From: Sabellastarte sp. h YS-2021 | Taxonomy: Eukaryota > Annelida > Polychaeta > Sabellida > Sabellidae | Assembly (NCBI GenBank): GCA_964017235.1 | Contig: OZ024929.1 | Span: 22,379,464-22,443,463 of the forward strand | Length of the DNA stretch: 64,000 bases | Direction: 5' to 3' | Shown here: positions 33,822 through 43,690 of the stretch, one piece after another | How the letters are laid out: every line of letters starts with the position of its first letter | Position numbering within the stretch: the first letter of the stretch is position 1 | Translations under genes and position numbers: made by a program | Notes under the pieces: model-generated | The model's database searches: none | Told to the model about the DNA's origin: nothing | What the model saw: the letters and a program-made list of their open reading frames with translations, nothing else

Positions 33822-35081
33822 ATGCAAAATATTGCTGGTACTGTAAACCATGATGTGTCTGACTGCTCAGCCAGTTGTACTTCTGCAGATAATTCAAACG
33901 TGTGTGTATTACAAGAGCAAGGTTTTAATGGCGTAAATGTAGGGTGCTTGAATAGACAAGATACGCTTCAAAAAAGCATGCCCAGTAAAAATATTATACA
34001 CAGTGTTGAATCCACAAATTCTGTCAGTACTAATGACACTAGCTCAGCTACAGGTCCAGCTATTGGCTATCGTTGCCTCCAGCCGTTTGGCTTCATAAAA
34101 AGGGTTGAAAACATATCAAAGTATCACCTCAATGATTTCTCTAGGTCTGTGGTTGCGGGTTCAAATAAAGAATGGGTGCAAAAAGCACACAAAATTGTTG
34201 TTGATTCTGGTACTAGTAACTACAAAAGTGCTCGGATTTTAGTTAAAACTGATTTAAATCTTAAACTATGGGCGGAAATACTCAAAGATTATCATGATCC
34301 ACAATTGCTGGACTATTTGAGGTTTGGATTTCCCCTGTGTGTGAACTATGATGCATTTCAGCATGCACCTTCTACTGTTAATCATCTGTCTGCTACACGC
34401 TTTCCTGATGATGTTAACATATATTTTTCAACTGAATTGGCCCACAATTCCATAGCTGGGCCCTTTGGGTCTGTGCCCTTTGAAAATTTCCATGTTTCTC
34501 CTTTGTTAACTCGCCCAAAAAATAATGACAGTCGTAGGGTCATCGTTAATCTATCATACCCTGAAGGTCGGTCTGTTAATAGCAACATTGAATCTGAGAT
34601 TTATGATGGCTATGCTTTTGACCTCTCTTATCCGACCATAGATAATATTGTGGATGAAATTTCGAAAGTTGGTGATAATGTGTTGCTCTACAAACTCGAC
34701 ATTAGTCGAGCATTTCGAAATTTAAGGAATGATCCCAGGGACTATGGTGTCATGGGCTTGCAGTGGGAACGCAAATTTTACGTTGACGTAAGTGTGGCGT
34801 TCGGTTATAAGCACGGGAGTGCGCAGATGCAGAGACTCGGGGATACTATTAGACATGTCATGACGTCACAGCGTTACGCTGTTTTCCCCTATATTGATGA
34901 TATAATTGGTGTTCAGAGCGCTGTTGATGCCCAAAAGGCTTTTGACACCCTGAAAGCATTAGTTGATAATCTGGGTTTGCCAATAAACCCCCAAAAGCTA
35001 GTTTCCCCAGCTAAGCAGGTCGTTTGCATGGGTATCTTGGTGGACGTTGAAAATAACCTTTTCCTGAAGAAAAAATGTTAG
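33822..35081 (+). CDS. reverse transcriptase of the innermost element
   Basis: An intact 419-codon frame (the same frame is open from about 33561). Motifs: GPFGSVPFENFHVSPLLTRP near the start of the RT fold, then SRRVIVNLSYPEG, LYKLDISRAFRNL with the first catalytic Asp, YGVMGLQWERKFYVDV, FGYKHGSAQMQRLGD and the catalytic box FPYIDDIIG. IDD in place of YVDD is common in DIRS-group enzymes. It ends in KKKC with TGTTAG overlapping the ATG of the next frame. Makes cDNA from element RNA. Confidence 0.88.
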   Translation: MQNIAGTVNHDVSDCSASCTSADNSNVCVLQEQGFNGVNVGCLNRQDTLQKSMPSKNIIHSVESTNSVSTNDTSSATGPAIGYRCLQPFGFIKRVENISKYHLNDFSRSVVAGSNKEWVQKAHKIVVDSGTSNYKSARILVKTDLNLKLWAEILKDYHDPQLLDYLRFGFPLCVNYDAFQHAPSTVNHLSATRFPDDVNIYFSTELAHNSIAGPFGSVPFENFHVSPLLTRPKNNDSRRVIVNLSYPEGRSVNSNIESEIYDGYAFDLSYPTIDNIVDEISKVGDNVLLYKLDISRAFRNLRNDPRDYGVMGLQWERKFYVDVSVAFGYKHGSAQMQRLGDTIRHVMTSQRYAVFPYIDDIIGVQSAVDAQKAFDTLKALVDNLGLPINPQKLVSPAKQVVCMGILVDVENNLFLKKKC

Positions 35082-35806
35082 AAATTAAAAGTCTTTGTAA
35101 CAAATGGGCTTATAAAACTTCAGCAACCAGGAAACAGTTGCAATCCTTGTTAGGAAAACTCTTGTATATTCATCGCTGTGTTCGCCCATCTAGACTTTTT
35201 GTTAACCGTATGTTGGCTTTGCTGAGGAATTCGGGTAGTAGTCACAGTATCCACCTTACAAGTACTTTTCAACGTGATGTGGCTTGGTTTAATGTGTTTT
35301 TGGACAGATTTAATGGCAAAACCATGATTCATAACCAGGGTTCTCCCCATATTCATGCGTTCGTGGATGCTTCTCTCTCTGGGGTGGGGGCAATATGGGA
35401 GGACAATGTGTATGCTGCCACCTACCCCCCGGGCTTCACCCATATGCTCTCCATAGTGCACTTAGAGTTGATAAACATCTGGGTTATGCTCAATATCTGG
35501 GGCAAGTATTGGAAGAACAAGTTGGTTAAGATTTGGTGTGATAATGAGGCAGTGGTGCATATTTTGACATCTGGTAAAACAAGAGACGAAGTATTAGCCC
35601 TGTATGCCAGATCTATCTGGTTATTTATAGCCAGTTATGATATTCAGACACAATATTCTCATGTACAGGGAGTGAATAATGTTTATGCTGATAGGCTCTC
35701 AAGGTGGTTTTCAAAGAATATTGAAGGTCATATTAGAGATATTTTACATGCCAAAACTTGGCACCAGGTCACACAGGATTGTTTTATTCCCAATTATGAT
35801 ATTTAA
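35075..35806 (+). CDS. RT thumb and RNase H of the innermost element
   Basis: An intact 243-codon frame whose ATG overlaps the RT stop (ATGTTAG). It begins with the RT connection (TSATRKQLQSLLGKLLYIHR). RNase H motifs follow: HAFVDASLSGVGAIW, MLSIVHLELINIWVML, WCDNEAVVHIL and HVQGVNNVYADRLSR, giving the D-E-D(-D) set. The split from RT by one frame could be programmed or a single-base mutation; the protein reads as one continuous domain across it. Confidence 0.85.
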   Translation: MLEIKSLCNKWAYKTSATRKQLQSLLGKLLYIHRCVRPSRLFVNRMLALLRNSGSSHSIHLTSTFQRDVAWFNVFLDRFNGKTMIHNQGSPHIHAFVDASLSGVGAIWEDNVYAATYPPGFTHMLSIVHLELINIWVMLNIWGKYWKNKLVKIWCDNEAVVHILTSGKTRDEVLALYARSIWLFIASYDIQTQYSHVQGVNNVYADRLSRWFSKNIEGHIRDILHAKTWHQVTQDCFIPNYDI

Positions 35807-35820
35807 TTTCAGAAAATCCA

Positions 35821-36780
35821 GTGGCTGCTGCCCTATGGTCATCAGCCAATAAACGGTTGCATACTGCTTTCACAGCCAGAACACGGGCATCTTATAATAC
35901 TCAGTTTAGGTTGTTTATAGCTTTGTCTGTGTACTTGTCAATAACTGATTTCACATCTTTGTCATTTGTGTTGATGTTTGTTGAATATTTGCATGTTCAA
36001 GGTCTGAAATATCCAGCTGTGTTAAATTACGTGTCTGTGGTGAGGCATTACTTTGCTTATTATTCCTTGCCTCTTCAAAATGTTAACCATAAAAAGGTTA
36101 AAATGTTGTTAAAGTCAATTGCCATGAATGCCACCTATGTTCCTCGTTTAAAGGCATTATCACTATTCCCATATTGAAGAATATTGTTACCTATTGTAAC
36201 CGTATAAAGCATGGTGTTGTGTATCAATCTATTTTCCTTCTGGCCTTTTTGGGGCATTTACGCTTGGCCAGTATAGTTCCATCTTCTGCTAAATTTTCAC
36301 TGCATAAAATCTTGCTTCGTAGGCATTTTATTAGATGTCCTTTGGGTTTCAAAGTTCATATTCCTTCCACAAAAACCCATCAGTTATACTTTCAATATCA
36401 TGAGATTTTTATTCCTTTTATTGAGGGTTCTTCATTATGTCCAGTTACAGCATTAACTACCATGTTTCATATGTTTCCTGCTCCCCCAGATTCACCTGCG
36501 TTCATTGTCCCTAGGGGTGGGGGTTATGTGCCTTTGCTGGCGTTTACGGTTCGTCAGACCTTGGCAAAGATTATAATGTCACTTCAATTACAGCCTTCTG
36601 CTTTTACGTTTCATGCATTCAGACGTAGTGGGGCCACTTTCTCATTTAACAATAATGTGGTGTTTCAGGACATTCGCTTGCAAGGTAGTTAGAAGAGTGA
36701 TGCCATTTACAAATACCTCCAGTCCACCAATGCTTCCCATAAAGTTGCAGAGTCTTTCCAAACCTTACTTCACCACGTCT
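35821..36780 (+). pseudogene. tyrosine recombinase of the innermost element
   Basis: N-terminal core-binding part 35821-36177 (TARTRASYNTQFRLFIAL, YPAVLNYVSVVRHYF). A one-base frameshift at about 36174 leads to the catalytic part: FLGHLRLASIVP (first Arg), TFHAFRRSGATFSF (HxxR) and, after TAG in place of the Trp in GSWKSD (36690), DAIYKYLQST with the Tyr nucleophile. Catalytic R, H, R and Y are all present. One frameshift and one TGG to TAG change appear to be the only lesions. Integrates circular cDNA without target duplication. Confidence 0.85.
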
Positions 36781-37276
36781 AACTACAAATTCATTTGGGC
36801 TTGGGGCTTGTACCCTTTATTTCTACCTTGTTGTGTATTGTTGTTACTAAAATTACTAATAAATGTTTGGTAGTAATAAATGGCCCAAAATATATGATCT
36901 TGTTTTTGTTAATTGACTCTTGGGGTTGCTTTGGTTTGGCTCACATCACTCTATCTTACTCCTCCCCTTCAAGTTGTAATTAGTAGTCACCTTGACCTGT
37001 ATTTGACCTTTCATGGGATGGCCATGTAAGAGGCGAGTTTTGTTTCAAGATTCTTCACTGTAGTTCAGTGCTGGAATCTTTCCACCATTTCATTATGCAT
37101 CTAAATGCAGGTGCATGTTTAACTCCATTATTATCATTAGCCCATATACTGAATCAATGGCCATAGGGGTTGGGTTCAACTCCACAATTGTCTTGCCTAT
37201 TCTCTGCATTGAGTTTAAGTATATCACTGATATGGGGTCAAGTCTGACCAAGAACATGTAGGACTGTGGCCAAATT

Positions 37277-37843
37277 AAGGTCTGGCACATTGCCACTGGC
37301 AGTAGAAACAGGAAGATTCAAATGCAAACAATTATGTAAAAGGTTGTGTGAATTATGTAATAGTGATGAAATTGAAGATGAAGAGCACTTTATTGTTACT
37401 TGTCCATTTTATAAGACCCAAGAATATCTTTTTTTAATTATATCTCATGTAATGTTTCTGAGGATTTTGATAATTTAAATCCTGAAGACCAGTATATAAA
37501 ACTGATGACTTTAAACAATAAAACTTTAAGGGTTTTTGTTAAATATATAACCTCAATTTGGGATTGTAGAAAATCCACATTATTTAAAATCTAAAGTAGA
37601 GTGATTTAACTAAAACTACACCCAGGAGCGCTTTTTGCCTTTTTTATGTATATTTCTAATCTTTCTTCATATTGTTATGCACATACGTATACCGTTAGAA
37701 GATTTCATACTGACCTGTAAGCCTAAATGGCTGGGTATTATTATATTCTGTTTCAGTAAAACTGTTGTATAAACTTTCTGTTTATATATATGTAACTCTG
37801 GATAACACACCTTTAGTAAAATAAAAATATTATCTATCTATCT
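37277..37843 (+). pseudogene. LINE ORF2 3' part and (TATC)n tail
   Basis: Resumes the CR1-like LINE protein with LRSGTLPLAVETGRFK and the knuckle CELCNSDEIEDEEHFIVTC. A 0.35 kb 3' UTR and ATTATCTATCTATCTATC tail follow. The tail directly abuts DIRS sequence. Confidence 0.85.
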
Positions 37844-38371
37844 ATCTTCTCGTCGACCTACCCTAGGACATACAGAGCGATACTTGACTAGGGAGGGACT
37901 AGTCGAGAGTACTAAATGTAAATTTGCTTTTGATGAGAAGAAAAGAAAGCTGCATAGAAGAAGACAGAAACTCACCACGGCTTCGTCTGACAATGACCAC
38001 AAAGAAAATTCATCAAAAAAATAGCCAAAAAATGCTGTAAAACGCCTCATTTTAATCCTGGAGAGTGCATGATATGTAAATAGCACCAAATATATATTGT
38101 CAGATGAAAATAAGCTTTAAATCCGTAGAATAATCCATTTTCCTTCAAACTTTGAGATCACTTCAAAAACACGTCTGCACAGTACACCTGCCAAACAAAA
38201 AAGATGCCATGACGTCAACTTGTCTAGACAGGAAGGAAGTATGAGGCGCCATCTGGGACTAGCCTGCCAGTATATATATACAGGACATCATTTTCTGGCA
38301 TTCGGCGGGCCGGTCTGCGTCGACTGGATTAGCAATTGTCCATTGGATAGGATGTATTAACGCAATAAAAT
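37844..38371 (-). repeat. DIRS 5' end: gag start and inverted terminal repeat
   Basis: On the minus strand this begins with the inverted terminal repeat (38371 down to about 38090) and leads into an open frame with MRRFTAFFGYFFDEFSLWSL at about 38050, which is presumably the gag N-terminus. It is the displaced 5' part of the DIRS element whose body lies at 23.9-27.7 kb. Confidence 0.75.
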
Positions 38372-38457
38372 GATGTATTCATATTTGTATTCATAGAAAT
38401 GAAAAGTATTTGTGTTCATATATTTTTAAAAGTGTTTGCCCCAGGCCTGAGGTTAAC

Positions 38458-41400
38458 ATATATTGGTTATCTACTTACAGTAGAATACATCATTTGGATA
38501 TTCAGCAACAAGAGACGACAAATGGTAGCCGTGAGATAATCTTTGTTTTTTTGGAAATAAAGTTAGGATTTAGTGCAAAGATAAAACATGAGAATGTGAG
38601 GAAGATAGAAATCCCCAGATGGGCTGAGTATGGGGAAGAGAACTCAAAATATTTTTTGAATCTTGAAAAGAGAAACTATAACTCAAAATATATCAAAAAG
38701 GTTATTAAAACAAATGGTACTGAAATTAGTGAACCAAGTCAAATTCTCCAAGAACAACTAGAATTTTATACCAATTTCTACAAAAGTAGGTTCAGCGGTC
38801 AACCAAATTTTGACGTGTTGGATACTTTTCTGTCCAATAAGAATATTCCCAAACTTAATGAAGTTGACAAGCAAAAGTGTGATGATGGTCTAACTTTGGA
38901 AGATTTAACTGATGCAATAAACAATATGGCTTTGGACAAATCCCCAGGAGCTGATGGATTCACAACAAATTTTTATAAATATTTTTGGAATGAATTAAAA
39001 CAACCACTTCTTGACAGTTACATTTTTTCGTTTGAACATGGACAATGAGCAGATGGGCAAAGAAGAGGACTGTTAAAATTAATACCAAAAAAGATAAAGA
39101 TTTACGGTATCTGAAATCTTGGCATCCTGTCTCACTCCTGGCAACCAATTACAAAATTTTAGCAAAGGCCCTAGCAATGAGATTACAAAAAGTTGCATCA
39201 TCATTAGTAAATTCAGACCAAGTAGGATACTTAAAGGACAGATACATTGGTGAAAATATTAGGGTCATCAATGACTTAATGCATTACACCACAAAAGAAG
39301 AAATATCAGGTATCCTAGCCTTAATTGATTTTGAAAAGGCCTTTGATACTGTTGAATGGTCTTTCTTATTTAATACACTGTCTACCCTCAACTTTGGTCA
39401 GAATTACATCAGATGGATAAAACTTTTGTATTCCAACATCTCTTCCTGTGTAACAAATAATGGTTACATCTCTAATTATTTTACTTTAATGAGAGGAATC
39501 AGGCAAGACTGTCCAATCTCTGCATTCTTGTTTATTCTTGTAGCAGAAATTTTAGCAGAAAATATACTGTCAGATACCTTAATAAAAGGTATCAATGTAA
39601 ACAATGTAGAGTTTAAAATTGGACAGCTAGCAGATGACACTACTTTGTTCTTATCAAATTCACAGTCTTTAAAACAAGCTATTTTTAAGTTCAACTATAT
39701 TGAAGAGATATCAGGACTTCGGCTTAATATAGATAAAACAGAATTAGTGCCTTTAGGGAATCTTCATTTAGACTTGTCACAAATCACCGGCGATCTGTCA
39801 GGTATAAAAATTACAAATGGTCCCTTCAGGACACTTGGGATATGGTTCACTAGATGACAACTTTTGTACACAATTAAATTTTACTGATCGGATTAAAAAC
39901 ATAAAACAAGTAGTGCACATCTGGAAGTTAAGATCACTTTCATGGAAGGGTAAATAAGAATATTAAAAGGCCTGATAGTACTGCAGTTGATATACTTGCT
40001 TATCACTGTATATACCCCAGCTAGTATCCTTGAAGAGATTGATAAATTGTTCTTTGATTTTTTTATGGGCAAATAAACCACCAAGAGTTAAAAAATGTAC
40101 AATAGTACAAAATTATGATGATGGAGGGCTGATAATGCCTGATATATATAGTATACATGCTACCCACAAACTGTTATAGATAAAACGTTTGATGGATGAA
40201 ACAAACAGAAAATGGAAAACACTTACTAAAGCACTATTAGGCATAAGTAGTGAGTTTTTATACTTTAAATTAACAGAAAAATTTTATATACAGTGTGCCA
40301 AAACCAAGTATTATCAGCAGCTCTTAGACTTCTGGTATAGCTTTAAAAATAGGGCACCTACTTGTGCTGAAGAAATAAAATGTGAATATCTGCTATATAA
40401 TAGATACATTTCAGCTGGAGGCTCTTGTTTGACGATTGCAATAGTAAGTAATAAGAAACAAAATTTGAAAATACAACTTCATGATATTATTGATAATACT
40501 GGTAACTTTGTAAGTTTTGAGGCTCTTAAGACCAAACTTTCAATAAAGATAACTTTCTTAGAGTACTTAAGCATAACTAAAGCAATAGCAAAAGACTAAA
40601 AGAGTGGCTATAAAAGCTTAAATTACATCTGTATGAGGTCAAACCTTCCGATAAAGGGTTGACTGTGAGTGTATGTAAGGTAATAAAACCTCTTAGTAAA
40701 TTAAAGAGTCAGGATATATATTGGGAACTGATTAACAATAATTCCAATGTGTCTATATCTCTTAGGGTATGGATTGAGCTTTTCCCATTTTTAGAAACAG
40801 CCAATTGGGCAGAGTTTTGGCAAATAAAGTTACCTGTGAACCATTTCTGCAGACGTTTCAGTATAAAATATTAAACGGAACCTTAAAGTGTAGACATAAC
40901 TTATGTAATTGGAAAAGAGTAGAGTCTGCAACATGTAAATACTGTCAAGACCAGGCCATAGATACTTTAGAACACCATCTGGTATTTTGTCCTATCTCAG
41001 CAGACTTCTGGAAGACAGTTAAAAGTTGGTGTTATATTAATATGACAATTACAATTAAATTTACTGTTTGTGAAATTCTTTTGGGTATCCCATGTATTGT
41101 AAATTCTCAACTCCAAATGATAAATTACCTGATTCTTTTGCGAAAGTGGTATATTAATGAAAATAAATCAAAAGATAAACCCATTTTATTTCAGGACTTC
41201 TTAGCTCAGATAAAGTCAAAGCTTGTGGTATTTCATGACCTCTATTCATCAAAATTTAGAAATAATAAACTTAGTAAAGTATATGAAGAGATTTATGGAA
41301 CCCTAAGTTGAAGAACTGTTGTCTTATAATTTTGAGTAGTCCACTGATTTATTTTTTGTATGGTTCTATTGTACGGTGTCATGTCACTCTGTAATGTTCT

Positions 41401-41470
41401 GTCCCTGATCAAAAATATTCATGCACAGCCTTAAATGGGACTTACTGTAAATGAAATAAATTTAAATAGT
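38458..41470 (+). mobile_element. L1/Tx1-like LINE, 5'-truncated
   Basis: Starts in the linker before RT (IPRWAEYGEENSKYFLNLEK). RT blocks: LDKSPGADGFTTNFYKYFW, LKSWHPVSLLATNYKILAKA, DFEKAFDTVEW, RGIRQDCPISAFLF (the usual Gly of RQGCP is Asp) and QLADDTTLFLSN (about 39625-39660). Breaks at 39045, 39857, 40145 and 40600. The C-terminal part ends with the knuckle CKYCQDQAIDTLEHHLVFC and stops at 41311. An AAATGAAATAAATTTAAATA tail is near 41450. A target duplication was not identified. Related to but different from the copy at 17811-21169. Confidence 0.85.
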
Positions 41471-41717
41471 AGTTGATAATTATTGTTGATATGTGTAAGA
41501 CGCAAGCATGTGAATCTTTTTAGTTAATAGCTACTTTTATTTCTTTTACCTGTCCAATAACATGCCATATACATGCTTATACCGCACCCTTACATGAATA
41601 TGATTGAATAGATAAATATTTATAAATCTGTTTACATATTAATATATGTCACAAAGGCATAAACCAAAAGTATGACTACCCCAAACATTCTACAGAATAT
41701 GAATACTGTTATCACCT
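41471..41717. other. unassigned
   Basis: AT-rich; nothing recognised. Confidence 0.3.
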
Positions 41718-42260
41718 GGGGTGGATTTCACAAAAGGTCTTAGCCAGGCCTCAGGCTCAAACTTTAGATTTTTGTCTCAAATTATTGGAACATTTTTCTT
41801 AGCCCATGGGCTCAGCCTTTCGCTGAGCCACTGGCTCAAATGCTGATACTGGTAGTTAGTGGGCTCAAGTTTTGTAAACAGAGCCTCAAATATGGCCACC
41901 ATCTCCACTTCAAAATTTAAAATGGCTGAAAAGAAGGTACAAGCACATAAAACAACCTCTGGAAGTCGTCTTTGTGTGTTTTCACATGTTTACAAGGTTT
42001 CCAATTGAAAAAGCATTTGACCAGAGGTATTATGTGTCAAACAAGGAACACATATGCCATCAATAGAATATTTGGATTAAAAAAAGAGTCACATGACACA
42101 GAAAACCCCTGTGGTTATTTCATAAGTTTGGTCTCAACTGAGGCCCCTTCTGTGGAAACCGTTTGAGTCAAAGACTTGGCTGAGTCAAAAGACTCAGATT
42201 TGACCCAGTTGCTCAGCCTGAGACTGGGCTAAGTATTAGATCTTTCATGAAATCCACCCC
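41718..42260 (+). mobile_element. 543-bp MITE of family T (copy 4)
   Basis: TIRs GGGGTGGATTTCACAAAAGG and, inverted at the right end, GGGGTGGATTTCATGAAAGA. Internal blocks in family order: ATATGGCCACCAT (41890-41902), ACTTCAAAATTTAAAATGGC, TTTACAAGGTTTCCAATTGA, and CACATGACACAGAAAACCCC followed by TGTGGTTA (42090-42117). It is the shortest copy with both ends. Its interior is rich in GCCTCAG/GGCTCA motifs. Non-coding. No clear target duplication. Confidence 0.8.
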
Positions 42261-43170
42261 TCTTCATTATCCTTAGGAAAAGTAAAGGTTACAGTAGATA
42301 TACCAATATTCAGTACAATTAGTTTTCTTACAAAACTAATTCCCTTTAAACAGATTAATTTTTTAAAAATATTTTTATAATAAGAAAATAAAGTAGACCA
42401 GGTCTTTTTCAAAATTTTCATGTAAGTGTACTTGTAATAATTTTCATTATTTGGAAAATGCCTTCTTGATTTCTTAAGCCACATGAAAATGTAACAAATT
42501 TTCTGCACGGTTAAGGTATTCAATTTGTAAAATTAACAATTTAGAACAAAATTTCAAGATTTAAAATACATTCTTATTCCTAAAAAGCTTAACTGTGGAT
42601 GTTTTTATGAATTTCTGAAAAATATATATACATATTCCCAACTGTAAGAATGTTAGTGAACCCAGTTCTAAAAAATGGTTGTGATTGAGATTTCACAATC
42701 GCCAAACTTCCACAAACGAAAACGGTTGACAAGTGTAAACATTGAATGTAGCACAAATGAATCACCTCATGGATTACATCTGCTTTCAGGTTTTAGACCG
42801 ATAATACTCTACACAAGGCATCTTTTAACGGTAAGTAACCAAGACATATTTCAGTTACATTAGTTTATAGAGCAAAAAATTAAAATCCTTGTCAATTTAA
42901 ACGGGTCTTGGTAGGACGTTAGTATGTGGTAACACAAATTTAATAACAGCCTACATTAGGGCTGGTGCAAGTGCCGGCTCAGCTCATGATATTTCATGCA
43001 GATTGACAGATACAGACAGTATGGAGGCTATCATAACAGCATTTTGCAGAAAACTTGGAGGAAAGAGACTTTCAGACTTTTCACAATGATGCAGTCGAAC
43101 TTTTAAGTGGGATACAGAGCATGGCTGATGGAAGCAACCATCAGCCACAGCAACGTACGTATCCTATTAG
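42261..43170 (+). other. unassigned, with one possible exon (42675-42834)
   Basis: A plus-strand open frame starts at ATG 42675 (MVVIEISQSPNFHKRKRLTS) and runs to a perfect-looking donor TTAACG|GTAAGT at 42834. No family is recognised. A family-T end-like string, GAATGTTAGTGAA, precedes it at 42647. The part at 42955-43170 has coding-like texture but no identified domain. The I-clade LINE then interrupts this sequence, which resumes at 48929. Confidence 0.25.
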
Positions 43171-43690
43171 CTATGGCATAGACGCCCCCTGTGGGTCCGG
43201 GGATGTAGAATAGGCCCAACATATCCTCCTGCGTGTCGTAAGAGGCGACTAATTGGGGGCAGCCTGTTTGCCGTGGGTTGCGATCCGTGTCAGTGGAAGA
43301 AAGGATCCTGGCTGTTGAGACAATTCTTTGTTGCGGCATTGAGGAGGCAATACACAGCTTTGGCCTCAATTTCACTTAGTCGGAAGGTTAAGATGGCCTG
43401 GCTTAATCAATCGGCTGGTAGTGCCAAGCCCTAGTGCTCCAAATTAGTGATGGCTTGTTGTTTCTAATGGTTTATACTGTTGTACTTGATTGTTGTATTC
43501 TGCTGGTGTTTGGTTTGTGCTTTTGTTTGGAGTATCTAGAAGGCGGCTGCTCAACAGGTCAATCAAGGTTCACTTTTGTGGTCTTTGAGTATATTGTTAA
43601 TGTATCTCTGATATCAGTGCGCAGGGCTCAGCTCCACACTATTATGATATCCCCTTGTTGGGCTCGAAGGGTGGGTGTAGAACATTGGCA

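Larger units (their letters stand above)
31653..37276 (+). mobile_element. DIRS-group tyrosine-recombinase retrotransposon, innermost and nearly complete
   Basis: Inserted into the LINE frame between LLVQL and RSGTLP; removing 31653-37276 restores the open LINE sequence, so the borders are known to within 2 bp and no long duplication was made. Gene order: gag (32445-33579), RT (33822-35081), RNase H (35075-35806), tyrosine recombinase (35821 to about 36780). About 0.8 kb of 5' and 0.5 kb of 3' non-coding sequence flank them. I could not find the inverted or split direct repeats that would separate DIRS from Ngaro/Pat types. A few frameshifts and stops only, so it is the youngest layer of this nest. 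Confidence 0.88.
27739..37843 (+). mobile_element. CR1-like LINE inside the DIRS element, itself split
   Basis: Coding parts: an ORF1 (27907-28437), APE endonuclease (about 28450-29290), RT (about 29670-30960) and a C-terminal part to 31652. The protein then breaks off in ERSLLVQL and resumes at 37277 as LRSGTLPLAVETGRFKCKQL with the knuckle CELCNSDEIEDEEHFIVTC. The 3' end is a (TATC)n tail at about 37828-37845. The short string ATCTTCT at 27732-27738 and 37844-37850 may be the target duplication. The gap 31653-37276 is a complete second retrotransposon. Clade assignment (CR1/L2 group) is by motif appearance and tail only. Confidence 0.85.
23205..38371 (-). mobile_element. DIRS-type retrotransposon (minus), split by nested insertions
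   Basis: The body (gag, RT, RNase H, tyrosine recombinase) runs right to left on the minus strand from 27.7 to 23.9 kb. Its 5' end with the gag start lies 10 kb away at 37844-38371, because a LINE is inserted between. The two ends are inverted repeats: 23220-23330 read forward matches 38355-38240 read on the minus strand (CCTATCCAATGGACAATTGC, CAGACCGGCCC, CTGTCTAGACAAG). An internal complementary region at about 23463-23565 carries copies of both outer edges, as in DIRS elements. No target-site duplication is expected or seen. Stops in all genes mean it is inactive. Confidence 0.85.
22802..38449 (+). mobile_element. hAT-type element, outermost layer of a nest
   Basis: The left TIR is CAGGGCTGGGG at 22802-22812 and the right TIR, read inward, is CAGGCCTGGGG ending at 38449 (10 of 11 match). 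The flanks are AGGTTAAT (22794-22801) and AGGTTAAC (38450-38457), an 8-bp duplication with one difference. TIRs starting CAGGG and 8-bp duplications are hallmarks of hAT. Only about 0.4 kb on the left (to about 23204) and 78 bp on the right (from 38372) belong to the element itself. Both are AT-rich with TATTCATATTTG-like motifs and have no transposase, so it was a small non-autonomous copy before the DIRS element landed in it. Confidence 0.82.

Noticed and set aside
33822..36780. Gypsy or retrovirus-like pol
   Set aside because: There is no DDE integrase; a tyrosine recombinase follows RNase H, which defines the DIRS group.
37093..37296. Minus-strand frame at the end of the innermost element
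   Set aside because: No motif; lies across the mapped border between the element and the LINE.
37828..37849. TATC microsatellite as an independent feature
   Set aside because: It is best explained as the 3' tail of the CR1-like LINE abutting DIRS sequence.
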